Shown: in pieces, positions 13,401 through 24,993 of the stretch
How positions within the stretch are numbered: position 1 is the first letter of the stretch
How the letters are laid out: every line of letters begins with the position of its first letter
Source: Colocasia esculenta
Taxonomy: Eukaryota; Streptophyta; Magnoliopsida; Alismatales; Araceae
NCBI GenBank assembly: GCA_014218235.1
Contig: CM024753.1
Location: 5,766,001 to 5,830,000, forward strand
Length of the DNA: 64,000 nucleotides
Direction of reading: 5' to 3'
The notes under the pieces: model-generated
What the model saw: only the letters and a program-made list of their open reading frames with translations
Databases searched by the model: none
Told to the model about the DNA's origin: nothing
Translations under genes and position numbers: made by a program

Positions 13401-13537
13401 ATAAACATTACATACCATCTCCCAAAGATCCTGAGAGATAAACAAGGTTTCCATCTTAGTACTCCAAACTCATAACAATCACCATTAAACATAGGAACAA
13501 GGGATATATTTGAAGCAGACAGATTGAGATTAGCCAT
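10440..13537 (-). pseudogene. Ty1/copia gag-pol polyprotein, decayed
   Basis: Read on the minus strand, the domains come in copia order. Gag starts at an ATG at 13537-13535 (MANLNLSASNISLVPMFNGD) and continues after a frameshift with METLFISQDLWEMV. An aspartic protease DSG triad lies near 12550 (VWILDSGCGDHITG). The GAG-pre-integrase and integrase core (QLIHADICGPM) are at 11893-12093, and a second integrase block (TTSYSPQQNGVAECKN) at 11486-11713. Reverse transcriptase (LIGLKWVYKIKYSVDGSIQR) starts near 10990, with a YVDD catalytic box near 10530. Integrase before RT is the copia order. Many stops and frameshifts make it non-functional. RNase H is not recognisable beyond about 10440. Protein products, if any, would be truncated. 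Confidence 0.9.
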
Positions 13538-13684
13538 GAAAATCAAAGGAAATTGCTCACAGACTTTTTGTCGAACAAGTGGTGGGCGGACCTTGTTCAA
13601 AACAAAAAACTGCAAACCAACTCCCCAAATCTGCAGGAAATCTCCATGCAATCGACAGCCAACTCGAACAATAGATCAGGGAAT

Positions 13685-13698
13685 CCGCACTGATACCA
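13685..13698 (-). other. Primer binding site of copia element (initiator tRNA-Met type)
   Basis: The minus strand reads TGGTATCAGTGCGG two bases inside the right LTR, close to the TGGTATCAGAGC primer-binding site complementary to the 3' end of initiator tRNA-Met. It fixes the right LTR as the 5' LTR and confirms the minus orientation. Confidence 0.8.
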
Positions 13699-13700
13699 GA

Positions 13701-13990
13701 TGTTGAACTCATCCCTGCAAGGGTGCCTCTACAGAGAGCACCTCCACAATGCCTACAACACTGGAAGATGAGGCTAGATAACAAGCATAGAACAGAGGAA
13801 AGAACAGGGGATGTATGAGCATTGCATAGACCAAAACACGTAGTCATATCTTCATGTAGTTAAGCCTATAAAGGCAAGATACAAGAGTGCTAAACTGCTC
13901 AAAGACAAGTCCAAAACACGACCAACAAAACCTGTGAGAAAATAACTGAAATAAAGAAACTTGCAAAGTAATAGAGTCATGGATAAACAC
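13701..13990 (-). repeat. 5' LTR of the copia element (right LTR)
   Basis: Homologous to 8054-8350 and starting at the same TGTTGAACTC. Clear similarity ends near 13985, but the LTR may extend to about 14178, because the other copy could be truncated. Within the extra part, a CTTCTCTCTCAATAAC block occurs twice (near 14051 and 14153). Confidence 0.85.
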
Positions 13991-14954
13991 TCATAAGCAA
14001 CGTGGGTCTCGGCATTAACGAACAAAGTAACTATCTCCAAATAAAGACCTACTTCTCTCTCAATAACCTTCAATACTATCACCCACCAAGTAGCAAGCAG
14101 AAGAAGAAAAAAGACAAGAAAAAGGAAGTACTGATCAGGAAGAAGAAAGAGCAACTTCTCTCTCAATAACTTTCACGAATGAGCAACCTACAAATTATCA
14201 TATGATATTAAGATTCCTATTTGCGTAGGCATCTTCACAGTTCAGGCCAACCAAAACCACCTTGCCTCTGAAATTGGTATTGTTTAGATGAGTGAACTCA
14301 AGTTTGTGAATGTTGTTCTAAAAGAGCTTTATGCCAGTGCATCGATCAGATTGTGCATGTTGGCTTGGCAAAAGAGTACTGAGTGTTTGGGTGAAACATG
14401 ATGAACAAATAGTATCAGATTTTTCTTCACACAGCTAAGGTTGTGCATTATTCAGTTTAAATCAAAAAATCGAATCAGAATTAACCGGTTTGATCCGATT
14501 TAGTGCAGTTTGAACTTTCATTCGGTTCAATTCAGTTTCACAAGTTGTGAAACAGGACTGAACTGAATAACCTAAATAAATTGACATAAATATAATTATT
14601 ACTATATTATATAATATATATATATTATAAGTATTAAAAATAATTATAACATAAATTTAACATTTTCATTTTAAGTACATAAATATTAATAAAATTATTC
14701 ACATTTAAATTGATATAAAATTTCAATTTGAGTTGAAAGAGAATCGAATAATTTTGGTTTGATTCGGTTTAGGTTGACAAGGGGTTCTAATTGATTTGTT
14801 TATCCAAAAATTTGGCTAAGTCGCTGCGGGTACATCCTAAAATACGAATTGAATTGTTAATGGGCCGGTCCTCAATGACAGGTGTTCATGTTAGGCCCAA
14901 CTTCTGCTCAAGGTGGCATGGGCACCCCCAGGCCCAATACTTCCGACTCACTGC
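13991..14954. other. Intergenic, repeat-like, no gene
   Basis: No domain recognised. 14440-14790 is rich in AATCGAAT, GGTTCAATTCAG and GATTCGGTTT motifs, the look of a dispersed AT-rich non-coding repeat. 14850-14945 is a GGGCC/GGCCC-rich patch that resembles the patch at 15480-15600. Confidence 0.5.
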
Positions 14955-15100
14955 CTAATAAATATTTGACTTATTTTCTAATTTTTATAAAACTATAATT
15001 CATTACAGTAAATATTATCTCTTGTTACAATATACGTTAAATCATATTACAGTAAAAACTTTCATATTACAGTCAAAAATTTCTAATTATTTTTCCTTGA
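14955..15100 (-). mobile_element. AT-rich MITE, reverse-orientation copy (truncated)
   Basis: The reverse complement matches the MITE at 15666-15832: shared blocks include AAATATTTGACTTATTTTCT, a TCATTACAGTAAAT core and repeated ATTACAGT units. Its outer terminal repeat is not clear, so the copy looks truncated. It lies head to head with the 15.7-kb copy, making an inverted pair about 0.6 kb apart. Confidence 0.6.
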
Positions 15101-15665
15101 AATATATATTGTGTAGGAATATTACCTATAATTATCATTCCTACACAATACTTCTCATTCCCACATTTTTTTTTTCCGAGAAGTGCACCCCATGTCTTCT
15201 TCTTGCTAACATGCATGCATCATCACATCAATCAAAAGCGAGGATCGCGTATGGTCTTCTTCCCCTGCAAACACGCGACTTCTGAGAAACAAAGTTGCAA
15301 GATAACAAAGGTGTAAATCCAATCTACGGATTTCGGCAACCTAAAACATCTAAGTAATAATTTCTTTTAAGATATATGTAAAATAATTGTAAGACTGATA
15401 TAATATGTCATTAACCCGCTTCTTTTCCCTGCTTCAAAATGGGTGACTCTGGGCATTTGGATGAGAAACAAAAATCCCATGGTTTGCACCTTAATGGGCC
15501 AATCATGGGCCTCAGCATGGGCCTTGAAGTAGACTGACCCATGAGTTACATATGTGGGCTGGATCTGGGCCGGCCCATTAAGCCACCCCTAGTGTGGAAT
15601 TTTCAACTCCTTCCTCATGTGTCGAGTACTGTTATTATTTTACGGTATTTTCTTTTGTTTAAAAT
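15101..15665. other. Spacer between two inverted MITE copies
   Basis: No gene recognised. It contains a GGGCC-rich patch (15480-15600) including the palindrome-like GGGCCGGCCC. Confidence 0.5.
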
Positions 15666-15832
15666 AAGATAAATTAATTAATAGTTCTTGACTGTACATG
15701 GGAGTTATTTATTGTAATAGAACTTAACATATAATATAACAGATGATAACATTTACTGTAATGAGTTACAGCTCTATAAGAGACTAGAAAATAAGTCAAA
15801 TATTTGATAGAAATTTTTAATTAATTTATCTT
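15666..15832 (+). mobile_element. AT-rich MITE, about 167 bp, with terminal inverted repeats
   Basis: Bounded by AAGATAAATTAATTAA on the left and its inverse TTAATTAATTTATCTTTT on the right. The interior has ACAGT/TTACTGTAATGA motifs. The same unit, in the same orientation, is at 33743-33911. It has no coding capacity. The superfamily is not assigned because target duplications were not clear. Confidence 0.75.
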
Positions 15833-16955
15833 TTAAAATATGTGTAAATCACTTGGGCTCTAATATCTCAATTTTATGGTAAATCCTTCTATCCTGTGAC
15901 ATTTTTCATTATTTTCAATATTTAGTCTAAAAGTATGGAGCATGGGGGTCTATCAATTTTAAGACTGACAAGGTGACTGGATATACTCTCATGTGAGTGA
16001 TCTATGTGAGTGACAAGACATGTGATAAAATATAATTTTATTACCGACAAGAAGTTTTCTACCGTCATAATTTTGTCTCTTTTATGTGACTAATTACATA
16101 AAGATGTATTTGGTCATCTTATCACTTACAACATTCCTAGATATGTGAAACAAATATTACTATTCGCTAATAAGGTGATCCATATGCATAGGTTCTAGGA
16201 AGTAGTTCTGTTCCTACTGAAAAATATTGATTATGTAACATTTTAACAGCATTTCTATGTCATTCTGAAGACTTTCATCTGGAAACCAGTTAAGGATGTA
16301 ATTGGGTTGCATCAAATTCAAGCTAGTTGGTGTGGATGCTGTCTGCATGTTCAAATGTAACCCTGACCCAATAGGGACGACGATAATTTATAGCAATAGC
16401 AGTTCTTGTTATTATTTTTGTTCGATTTAGTTCGAGGTGTATATTTTATTATTGCAGATATTCATAGGATCGAGAAGAATGTTATTAGAGTCTTTTTCGT
16501 TATTTTCTCGCTCCAAATATTATAAGAATCCGATGGTGATACCGCTTGTGAGAAGTCTATCATCAAGAGAAAGAGAGAGATTGTTGGGTGCAATAATACA
16601 CCAACCCAAAAAGATAAAAGGCGTAAATTTGGGATCTCTAGGAGTGATATATAGAGTCCATGGGAGTCATGGGTGACAACCGTCCATGCGATTGTCTCCA
16701 TCCGAAAAATTGTTTTGGTGCCCCACGTGGGCAACCAACCGATGGCGAGTTCTTGTAGATTAACAATTTTATTATGTGAAATTATGTCTAATTATCTTAT
16801 GAATACACTTATGATTGGATCCATGATTAGCTTCCGCTGCATGTATTGATCATAAAATTATTTGATGGGCTATTTACTTGCTACATTAAGATGGTGATTT
16901 CAATATTAGTATTGATTGAGGGTATACATATGGCCATTTTAAGTTGCCCTATCGA
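15833..16955. other. Intergenic region, no gene recognised
   Basis: AT-rich; the frames at 16437-16734 overlap on opposite strands and show no domain. Nothing else could be supported. Confidence 0.5.
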
Positions 16956-16970
16956 ATATACAAGAAAAAA

Positions 16971-17362
16971 CGGCGTTTTCGACGGAGGTGCTCCGTCGGA
17001 AATCCGACGGTAATCCGTCGGAAACAGCACATTCCGACAACTTTCCGTCGAACGGTCGTGGGAAGGCGTCCTTCGAAAAATTTTGGTCAAAAATTATCGA
17101 CGGTTACCTAATCCATCGGTATTCTGTCGGAAATTCCGACCGAATATTCCGTCGAAAAATCTGTCGAAAAATCGGTAAGTGAATTCCGACTGAAATCCGT
17201 CAGAAAAGAAGTCGGAATGTCCGTCGAAACTTGCCGACCGAAAAAATCCGTCGAAAATTATTCCGTTGGAACTTTCGACAGAAATACCGACGGATATATT
17301 CTGTCGGTCAACAACACATTTCCGACGGAAAACTATCCATCGAAAAAACCGTCGGAAATATG
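16971..17362. repeat. CACTA left subterminal repeats (CCGTCGGAA motif)
   Basis: The motif TCCGTCGGAA and its inverse TTCCGACGG recur more than 15 times in both orientations over 390 bases. In CACTA elements such motifs are where the TNPA-type protein binds; here they are partly mutated. Confidence 0.85.
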
Positions 17363-17697
17363 TAATATTTTTTTAAATTACAAAAATTAACAATAATAAA
17401 TTATAAAACCTGCTAAAATATTCATGCGCTCCACAATAGAAGGTACTCATAATGAAACATAAAATCATAAAACATAACTAATACAAAATCATAAATAATC
17501 ATAAATGTTAAAAATCAAGACAAGTCTGATGGATCGTCCGCCGTCCCCGTCTCCTGATCGTCAGGTGCAGGAGGATCCTATATTAAAAAAATTAATATGA
17601 GAAATATTAATAAAAATTAATATATAAATATATTTTCAAAATTTTAAATTTAAAACATGTGATTATTCCTCAAGTTTAATAAGAAAATATTTTAGAT

Positions 17698-18980
17698 CCT
17701 TTAGACTTGGGTTTTCTTTAGATCTGTCATTTGAACGTCCAACTCAATCCGAGAATCCAAATCGGATTCTGTCACTTCGCACACGTCAATTTCACCTACC
17801 CGGTCGTGTCGGAGCAAACGACACGTCGATCGGATCCCTATTTGTGATTTTGGACCCCCGGGTTGCCTGTTTTGATTATTTAGACGGGTTTTTTTAGATC
17901 CGTCATGTCAACGCCAACCCAATCCGAAAATCCAAATCGGATTCCGTCAGTTCGCACACGTCAATTTAACCCACTCGGTCGTGTCGTAGAGAACGGCACG
18001 CCGATCAGATCCCTATTGGGATTTTGGACTCTCGGGTTGTGTGTTTTAATCCTTTAAACTTTGGTTTTTTTAATCTGTCATTGCAACGCCCAACACAATC
18101 CGGGATTCCAAATCGGATTCCGTCAGTTCGCACACGTCAATCTAACCCACCCGGTCGTGTCGGAGCAAACGGCACACCGATTAGATGCCTATTTGGGATT
18201 TTGGACCCCCGGGTTGCGTGTTTTGATCATTTAGACTTGGGTTTTTTAGATCCGTCATTTCAACGCCAACCCAATCCGAAAATCCAAATCAGATTCTGTC
18301 AGTTCGTACACGTCAATTTAACCCACCCGGTCGTGTCGGAGTGAACGGCACGCCGATCAGATCTCTATTTGAGATTTTGGACCCCCGGGTTGTGTGTTTT
18401 AATCATTTAGACTTGGGTTTTTTTAGATCCGTCATTTCAACGCTCAACCCAATTCGAGAATCCAAATCGGATTCTGTCAGTTCGCACACGTCAATTTAAC
18501 CCACCCGGTCGTGTCGGAGTGAACGGCACGCCGATCAGATCCCTATTTGGGATTTTGGACCCCCGGATTGCGTGTTTTGATCATTTAGACGGGGTTTTTT
18601 TAGATCCGTCATTCAACGCCAACCCAATCCGGGAATTCAAATCGAATTCCGTCAGTTCGCACACGTCAATTTAACCCACCCGGTCGTGTCGGAGTGAACG
18701 GCACGCCGATCAGATCCCTATTTGGATTTTAGACCCCCGGGTTGCGTGTTTTAATCCTTTAGACTTGGGTTTTTTATATCCGTCATTTCAACGCCAACCA
18801 ATCCGGGATTCCAAATCGGATTCCGTTAGTTCGCACACGTCAATTTAACCCACCCGGTCGGTCGGAGCGAACGGCATGCCGATCAGATCCCTATATGGGA
18901 TTTTGGATTCCCGAGTTACGTGTTTTGATCATTTAGACTTGGATTTTTTTTTTAGATCCGTCATTTCAACGCCTTTAACT
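17698..18980. repeat. Satellite-like tandem array, unit about 177 bp, about 7 copies
   Basis: The block GATCCGTCATTTCAACGCC starts successive units near 17720, 17897, 18072, 18249, 18426, 18603, 18776 and 18955: spacings of 177, 175, 177, 177, 177, 173 and 179. Each unit also carries CAGTTCGCACACGTCAATTT, ACCCACCCGGTCGTGTCGG and GGATTTTGGACCCCCGGGTT. Some units differ by single bases and short indels. It sits wholly inside the CACTA element. The short frame at 18024-18344 is a by-product of this repeat. Confidence 0.9.
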
Positions 18981-19199
18981 TCTGTTTATTTTAGAATAGA
19001 AATTTGAGCGCATGTGGTTTTTTTATCCTTCCATAAGTTGATTGTATAAAGAGACTTTCTTATAGGTTAATTAATTTAGATTTCCTTTTTCCCTTTGACA
19101 TCTTTAGTGGTTTCATTTCATTCAAACTATATGAAATTAATAGTAATACTGACCTGAGGGGCTGGCTGTGAGGGGCGTACTCCCTGCATGGCTGAGATC

Positions 19200-20068
19200 A
19201 ACTGCTCGACCATAACGCCAAAGTGCGTCCGTAGCTCTTCCGGATGAGGGTTCTAATCTCCTCTACACCACTGCCGGGCGGCGCAGCAGATGAACTCGTG
19301 TATGCCGGAGGAGCGACCGAACTCGCATATGAGGACAACACTGGAGTAGTATCCAGGCTGTCCCCAAAGCCGTACACTCGACCCTTCCTCGGCCCTCCCG
19401 CTGCATCGATCCAAGCCTCCGGATCCAAGTCTAGCTGGGGAGTGCCCTCTGCATAGCGATCCGCCATCGTCCTGTCATAGGTCTCCTGCATAACAAATTA
19501 AAACTAAAATATTGAAAATAAATTATTTTAATATCTTAATTGAATTCAAAATTATAGCTTGACTTACAGCAATCGTGCGAGCACTCTCACTGACATAGTC
19601 ATCCGTCCCTTCCGCTTATGAGTCTGATCAAATAACTCGCGAAAAGTAGGGGCACGCTCGAGCTCGTGATGCTTACAATTCAACAAAATAGTTAGTTTCA
19701 CAATAATAATCAATGTATTAAGCAATTGAACAATAATATGCTTACCAATTTTGGCTGTGGGTCACATAAGATACGGACCCACTAGTATGCACATTCTTCT
19801 CCGGATGAGTTGATCGGTTGCGTTTTGCCGCCTGTGGCCGCTCCTGCCATGGTCCAGTAGCCCAACGCTCACAAAGGGACTCCCAATAGTCCCTCCTCAG
19901 CCAAACAGGGTCGTAATCCAGCCAAGCCATAGGATCCCGGTGCCTGTGGTTCTTAATTGCCTTGTCCCGGGCCTCCCACATCGACTTTCTTAAATTAGTC
20001 TGGGTAGTAGACTCCCAGACGGCTCGAGCTCGAGGGAGATCCTCGGGTCTCGTGAACGCGTACCTCCA
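19200..20068 (-). pseudogene. CACTA-encoded Transposase_24-like protein, three exons, broken
   Basis: Three minus-strand exons fit GT-AG rules. Exon 20068-19746 follows CTTTACAG and includes MWEARDKAIK and DYWESLCERWATGPW, then HPEKNVHTSGSVSY. Exon 19671-19568 contains HHELERAPTFRELFDQTHKR. Exon 19485 to about 19200 has ETYDRTMADRYAEGTP, GGPRKGRVYGFGDSLD and a C-terminal EEIRTLI. This order matches the plant Ptta/En/Spm Transposase_24 family (PF03004), which accompanies CACTA transposases and is thought to act as a DNA-binding partner. A 1-bp loss in the middle exon after HKRKG throws off the frame, and the last exon decays at its end. The upstream exons are not recognised. Confidence 0.8.
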
Positions 20069-20092
20069 CTGTAAAGAAATAAAATTACTCAA

Positions 20093-22330
20093 CTTTCTGC
20101 ACTAACAGAGATAGTAATTAAATAAACGACTTTAAATCAGTAAAAATTAATAATACCGTGAACATGTCAAATAATAAATCCCGGACGGGCACGGAAACTC
20201 TCTCCATGCATCCACTGGTCCTAGAATGTGTGTGTGGACCAACGTCGTAATATAGCGGGAAGCAGAACCGGGATCATAACAAACCGGGTCATTACATGTT
20301 TATTTTCATGTAAAGCATAAAAAATAACAGCGAGCAAGATAAACATAACACAATCACATCATAAACTAAACAATAAACAACCATGACGCAAGAAGAGGAA
20401 GCAGATAAGAAGAGTCCAAGAAAATTCCATCTATAACAACTCTCCAAAAAAACACTCTCACAGACTTTTTCCTTCTTTCATGATTTGATGACAGAAGTCT
20501 CAGCAATTTGATTAAGCAAAGTCTTGATGCAGTCATCTACTAAGTACCAAGCCACGAGTAAGCCTAAGACACAGGCCAAGTGTCTCATAGAGGACAAATT
20601 GACATATCAAGATCTCATGCCAAATTCTTCTGAAGGAAAGTTGGATTATTGCGGATAAGGATATTGAATTTGATCCCAAAAAGGGATTGAGAAGAACAGT
20701 GTTGTATATTGATAAAAAGTTTGACATGAGCAAATGGTTCTCAAATGCCCCAGTGTTTTGATAGCAAACTTCAAAATGCCCCAGGCATATTATCACATGG
20801 ATTTTAATAGATGTATAATAAGTTTCGGCTACAGTTTTTTTACTAATTAATTCACCAAAATAAAAAAGGATTTTTTTACTTCTAAAGCATTCCTACATTA
20901 ATATATAACTATTGCAAATCTGCCATCTTTGCTACAATGTTGTTAAAAATATCTATTAAATCCCAGCAAAAATACCGCTGGGGTGAACTTCTGTTAAAGA
21001 AAAGAGCAAATATTCATCACAGATTCCATTATTCCTGTTAGTTGAACATTTTTTATGGGAATACCCTTAAGGGGCAGGAAACATATTACCCATAGTTTTA
21101 TCCATGGGCAGTCTTGTCATTTCAAGAATTACCCTGAACTATGATAGCTGGAGGGTGGTAATACCCATGTGTTCACATTGATGCCTTCCGCAATGCTGGA
21201 GATTCAACAGGGATATTGAAACAATTTTTTAAGAAAGATGTCAGATGTGCACTATTTGTTGTAATGGTTTACATGCAAAATCCCAAATAAAAATTAGGAA
21301 GAAAATCTCTGCTCAAATACATTTCACAAACTCTCTCCTATTTTTTTAGGAAAGAATCACATCCTTAGTTAACTTTCCAAGAAAATGGACATATTGACTC
21401 ATTATTCGCAACAATTAGTATCATATTTTCAGCATTACCTTCTTTTCAGATTTTAGCATCTTTGACATGTGAAGAATCATTAAAAGATCAAAATAAAAAC
21501 TCCACTAAATGCCCTAGAAGGTCAATCAATATTTACCTTTTACAATCCCTCTATGCATCAAACATGACATTATAACCGTATTTCAATGAACTCATTACAA
21601 CCGCTTTTCTGCAGTACGACTCCACAACCTTCTATGGTAGAGCTTTTCATTGGCACAATTTTGACATTAGCAAACTATTTCTTTTAATTACATATATACC
21701 ACTGTTTTTTTATTTCTTACTCATGCACACATGCTTATGACATGGACACATGCTAGAAACTTTTCAGAAGTTTATGTTATTATCTAACAGTAACTAAACA
21801 TGATAAATGAGATTTAACTAAACATGCTTATCATGATTATAAAAACTTCATAAATTCATAACTATTAAAAATAGAAGTTAGAACATGCTCAGATTTTTTA
21901 TCTTAGGCTACTTACATGTGAAATAACACATTTATAATTTGTAGATTTTTGAACCATATAACTATCTTTGAATTTTAATCAAATTTCAAGAGGATATTAT
22001 GTAAATGCTTAAAAATTCTACAAAAGGATAAAATGGGTTAAATAGTCTATAAAAGCTTATGATACTCAAAATCCTAGATCAAAAATTCTAAACATAATTC
22101 ATGGTATAACTACTTTACATAAATTAAATTTAACATGCATATGGTTAATTCTCGTATAAGCAAAAAATATATAAATTCTATAATTATCAAGAAATATTCG
22201 AGGCTCCATGATCCTCTCATAGTGCTCAACACACTATGACAGAACCGTCAAAAACTATAAATACGCACAAATCTTACAAAATTATTAAATACATTCTATT
22301 CAGAAAATTTAGAAAAATATAGGGGTGGCA
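20093..22330. other. CACTA interior, no coding region recognised
   Basis: Mostly AT-rich DNA with no domain, consistent with loss of the transposase gene. The 20533-20796 minus-strand frame has no recognisable feature. Confidence 0.5.
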
Positions 22331-22334
22331 GGGG

Positions 22335-22860
22335 TGAGGAATGGAGAAGGAGGGGGGGGGGGGGGGCCGACAGGGTGGGGGGGGGGGGAGGGGGGGCCGA
22401 CAGGGGGGGTGGCCGGTTAGGGGAGGGGGGGCTGTGGGGAAGGGAGGGGGAGGGGGAGGGGGGGCGACAGGGGAGGCGGGGTCTGGGATGAGAGGGGAGG
22501 GGGGGCCGACAAGGGGGGTCGTCGGTTAGGGGAGGGGGGCCGCCGGTGGGGAAGGGAGGGGGAGGGGGAGCGACAGGGGGAGGGGGGGTTGGGACGGGAG
22601 GGGGAGGGGGGGGCGATTGGGGGTGGGTCGTCGGTTGGGGGAGGGGGGGCACCGTTGCCGGAGGGAGGTAGCGGAGGTGGGGAAGAGAGGGGGAGGGGGG
22701 GGGGGGCGGATACATACGCGGCTGGCGGCACCGGTGGCGGAGCACGCGGTGCGACGGGGCCGGTCGAGGCTGCGGCGGTGGCACGGCAGGCGGTGAGGGG
22801 CGCGGCGGCGAGCGGCGACGGGGCGGCCGGGGGTGGCGCGGCAGGCAGCGAGGGCGCGGC
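22335..22860. repeat. Extreme G-rich low-complexity tract (G-quadruplex-prone)
   Basis: Runs of 4-14 G with short A, C or T interruptions continue from 22350 to about 22700, then a GGCGGC-rich stretch to 22860. All the long proline-rich or glycine-rich frames here are low-complexity by-products, not genes. A plus-strand G-rich sequence of this kind can form G-quadruplexes. Confidence 0.85.
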
Positions 22861-22867
22861 GGCGAGC

Positions 22868-22976
<109 letters not shown>

Positions 22977-23049
22977 TGTGGGGATGGCGGGAGAGGGAGA
23001 GAGAGGTGGGTGGTTTCATGGGATGGCGGGAGAGGGAAAAGGAGGTTTT

Positions 23050-23245
23050 CCCAACGGATATTTCGACGGACATATTTCCGTCGAAATATTTGTCGGTAAG
23101 TTATGAGTACCGACGGATATTTCTGACGGAAATATTTCAGTTAGAAGTTCCGATAGATTTTTGACGGAAAATGTTCCGTCATAATAACCGTCGAAAATTC
23201 CGACAGATAATTATCCATCAAAAATACCCGTCGATAATGGCGCAT
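23050..23245. repeat. CACTA right subterminal repeats
   Basis: CCGTCGAAA, TCCGTC and CCGACGGA motifs in both orientations, mirroring those at 16971-17362. They lead to the right terminus near 23255. Confidence 0.85.
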
Positions 23246-23255
23246 TCTTGTGGTA

Positions 23256-24257
23256 TAGTCACTTTATTTTGTTCTATTTATAATGGGCGTTTGGTTATGT
23301 TCTATTAATTTCACTAATATTTGTCCCCCACATAGGCGGGTTGGACATTGGGGAGGGGGGGGAGTGCGCCACCCCGAGTTCGATCCCGGGGTGGCGTTAG
23401 GATTATCCAGTGGCGGATGCCACTGGGCTACAACGGAAAAAAAAAACTAATATCTTTTTATTAAAAGAATATTGTACCAAACTTAACTCTTTCTCTCTAT
23501 GTTAAAAATATACAATTCGTGCTTTGGAAAAAAATCAAAACTTCCCCTCCCCTCCCTATTCTTCTTCTTAGTTGACTCTATGTATACTCCTTGTAGATCA
23601 ATTTTAGTATTGACATTTTGGAGGACATTTGGTTGTTACATAATCGCCATTATTATTCCAACTAAAAAAATAAGTTTTGGTTATATTTCTATATTTTAAT
23701 ACTTTTTAAATAAAATTAAATATTATACTGAATTAAACAAGCCTGAACCTAGCAATAATGCATTCAATGTTTAAAGTTTCCATCTCGTGTTCTTCCTTCA
23801 CCCTTATTTTTATTGTTTCCCTTTATTTGCTCCTTCTATATTAGGAGGAGCTTGGCACCACTAATGTTAAGATTAATATTGATACTTTTTTTTTTTTTAT
23901 AACGAGGAAATCTCGTCCCTGTGATTTTGTGGGTTAAGAATTGGTGTTCGTGAACTGATTAATATTGATACTAACAGTGAGTGTTTATTTATCATATAAA
24001 TATTGATGCTATATTGTGGTAAAGTGTGTGGTACATATTTAATACGAGTGTGAAATGTACTAAAAGTTAGAATTTAATATTTGAGAGTTTAAGATTCTGA
24101 TATTTAGTTTTTTCTCTTCCTACTATTAACTCTCTCTCTCTCTCTTTCTAACAATCATCCTGCTGTTTAATGCAGATCTGAACTTGCACTAAATGTGTGT
24201 TTCTCTCTACCATTCTTAACTCTATCTTTCCCTCTTCTCACCATCCTCTTGTAACAC
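23256..24257. other. Intergenic region with a possible tRNA-derived SINE fragment
   Basis: Around 23325-23435 the phrase GAGTTCGATCCCGGGGTGGC looks like a polymerase-III B box (GTTCGATCC), ending in an A-rich tail near 23440. This would fit a tRNA-derived SINE, but A box and target duplications were not confirmed. The rest is AT-rich without recognised genes. Confidence 0.35.
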
Positions 24258-24982
24258 AAGGCATTCTAGACACCGTCTTCCGGAGTGGAGCCTGACGGTG
24301 ATGGACACCCTAGCCAACATCTGTCTCCTCTTCTTGGTGGACCTGAGCTTGATCTCAATGCTATCCTCCGCACAGGCGGGGGAGCCCTAGCCATCGCCCT
24401 CACCCATCTCGCTTCCTTTCCTATCCGAAGTCGGCACGTCCTTTGATTTATAGGCCACCATCACCGCCGGCGTCCGTCAGGGCCCTTTTCCCCCTCGTTT
24501 TCATGGCGTTGCCCTCTCCATCACGGCTTCCCGTCCTCGTCGAGCTCAAGCTTCTCACAACAGACGTTGGCCGCATGGCCATGTCTGCTGTCGTGGTCAA
24601 AGGCGTAGCTGCCTAGATCCTCCTGGCCCTCATCGTCGCCCTCGCCGGCTCTAGCTTCCCACTCATCTCCCTCTGGGTTCTCCTCACGGGTGCCACCTTC
24701 GTCGCCTTCGCCGCCCTGGCGATCCGCCCCTTCCTCACCTGGATGGCCCGCCGCTCCCTACAGGGAGAACCTGTGAAAGAGACCTACATCTGCGCCACTT
24801 TGGCAGTCGTCCTCACCACCAGCTTCATCACTGACACCATCGTCATCCACTGTTGTTCGGCGCCTTCATCGTGGGCGTCGTCGTCCCCAAGGATGGGCCA
24901 TTCGCCGGTCATCACCACCGCCTGCCTGGGGAAGATCGCTGGCACCGTTGCGGCGGCGTGGCTGGCTCGTCTTTGTGCCCTT
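24258..24982 (+). pseudogene. CHX-type cation/H+ antiporter fragment, pseudogene
   Basis: The plus strand reads, with several frame changes, as the membrane part of a plant CHX (CPA2) antiporter: GILDTVF, then SLTVMDTLANICLLFF, GVALSIT, LLTTDVGRMAMSAVVV, LWVLLTGATFVAFAALAIRP, WMARRSLQGEPVKETYICAT, then GAFIVGVVVPKDGPFAG and TTACLGKIAGTVAA. In intact genes PFAG and TTACLGKI are separated by roughly 40-50 residues, which are missing here (junction near 24909). In-frame stops (for example near 24385 and 24613) and frameshifts mean it cannot make a transporter. It is cut at its right end by the LTR at 24994. Function in intact relatives is K+ or Na+ exchange for protons in endomembranes. Confidence 0.85.
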
Positions 24983-24993
24983 CCAGGTGGCCA

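Noticed and set aside
18024..18344. 106-codon plus-strand frame with repeated RPTQSG-like phrases
   Set aside because: It is a translation of two units of the 177-bp tandem repeat.
17698..18980. CRISPR-like regularity of the 177-bp array
   Set aside because: The whole unit repeats with no unique spacers, and the DNA is plant nuclear.
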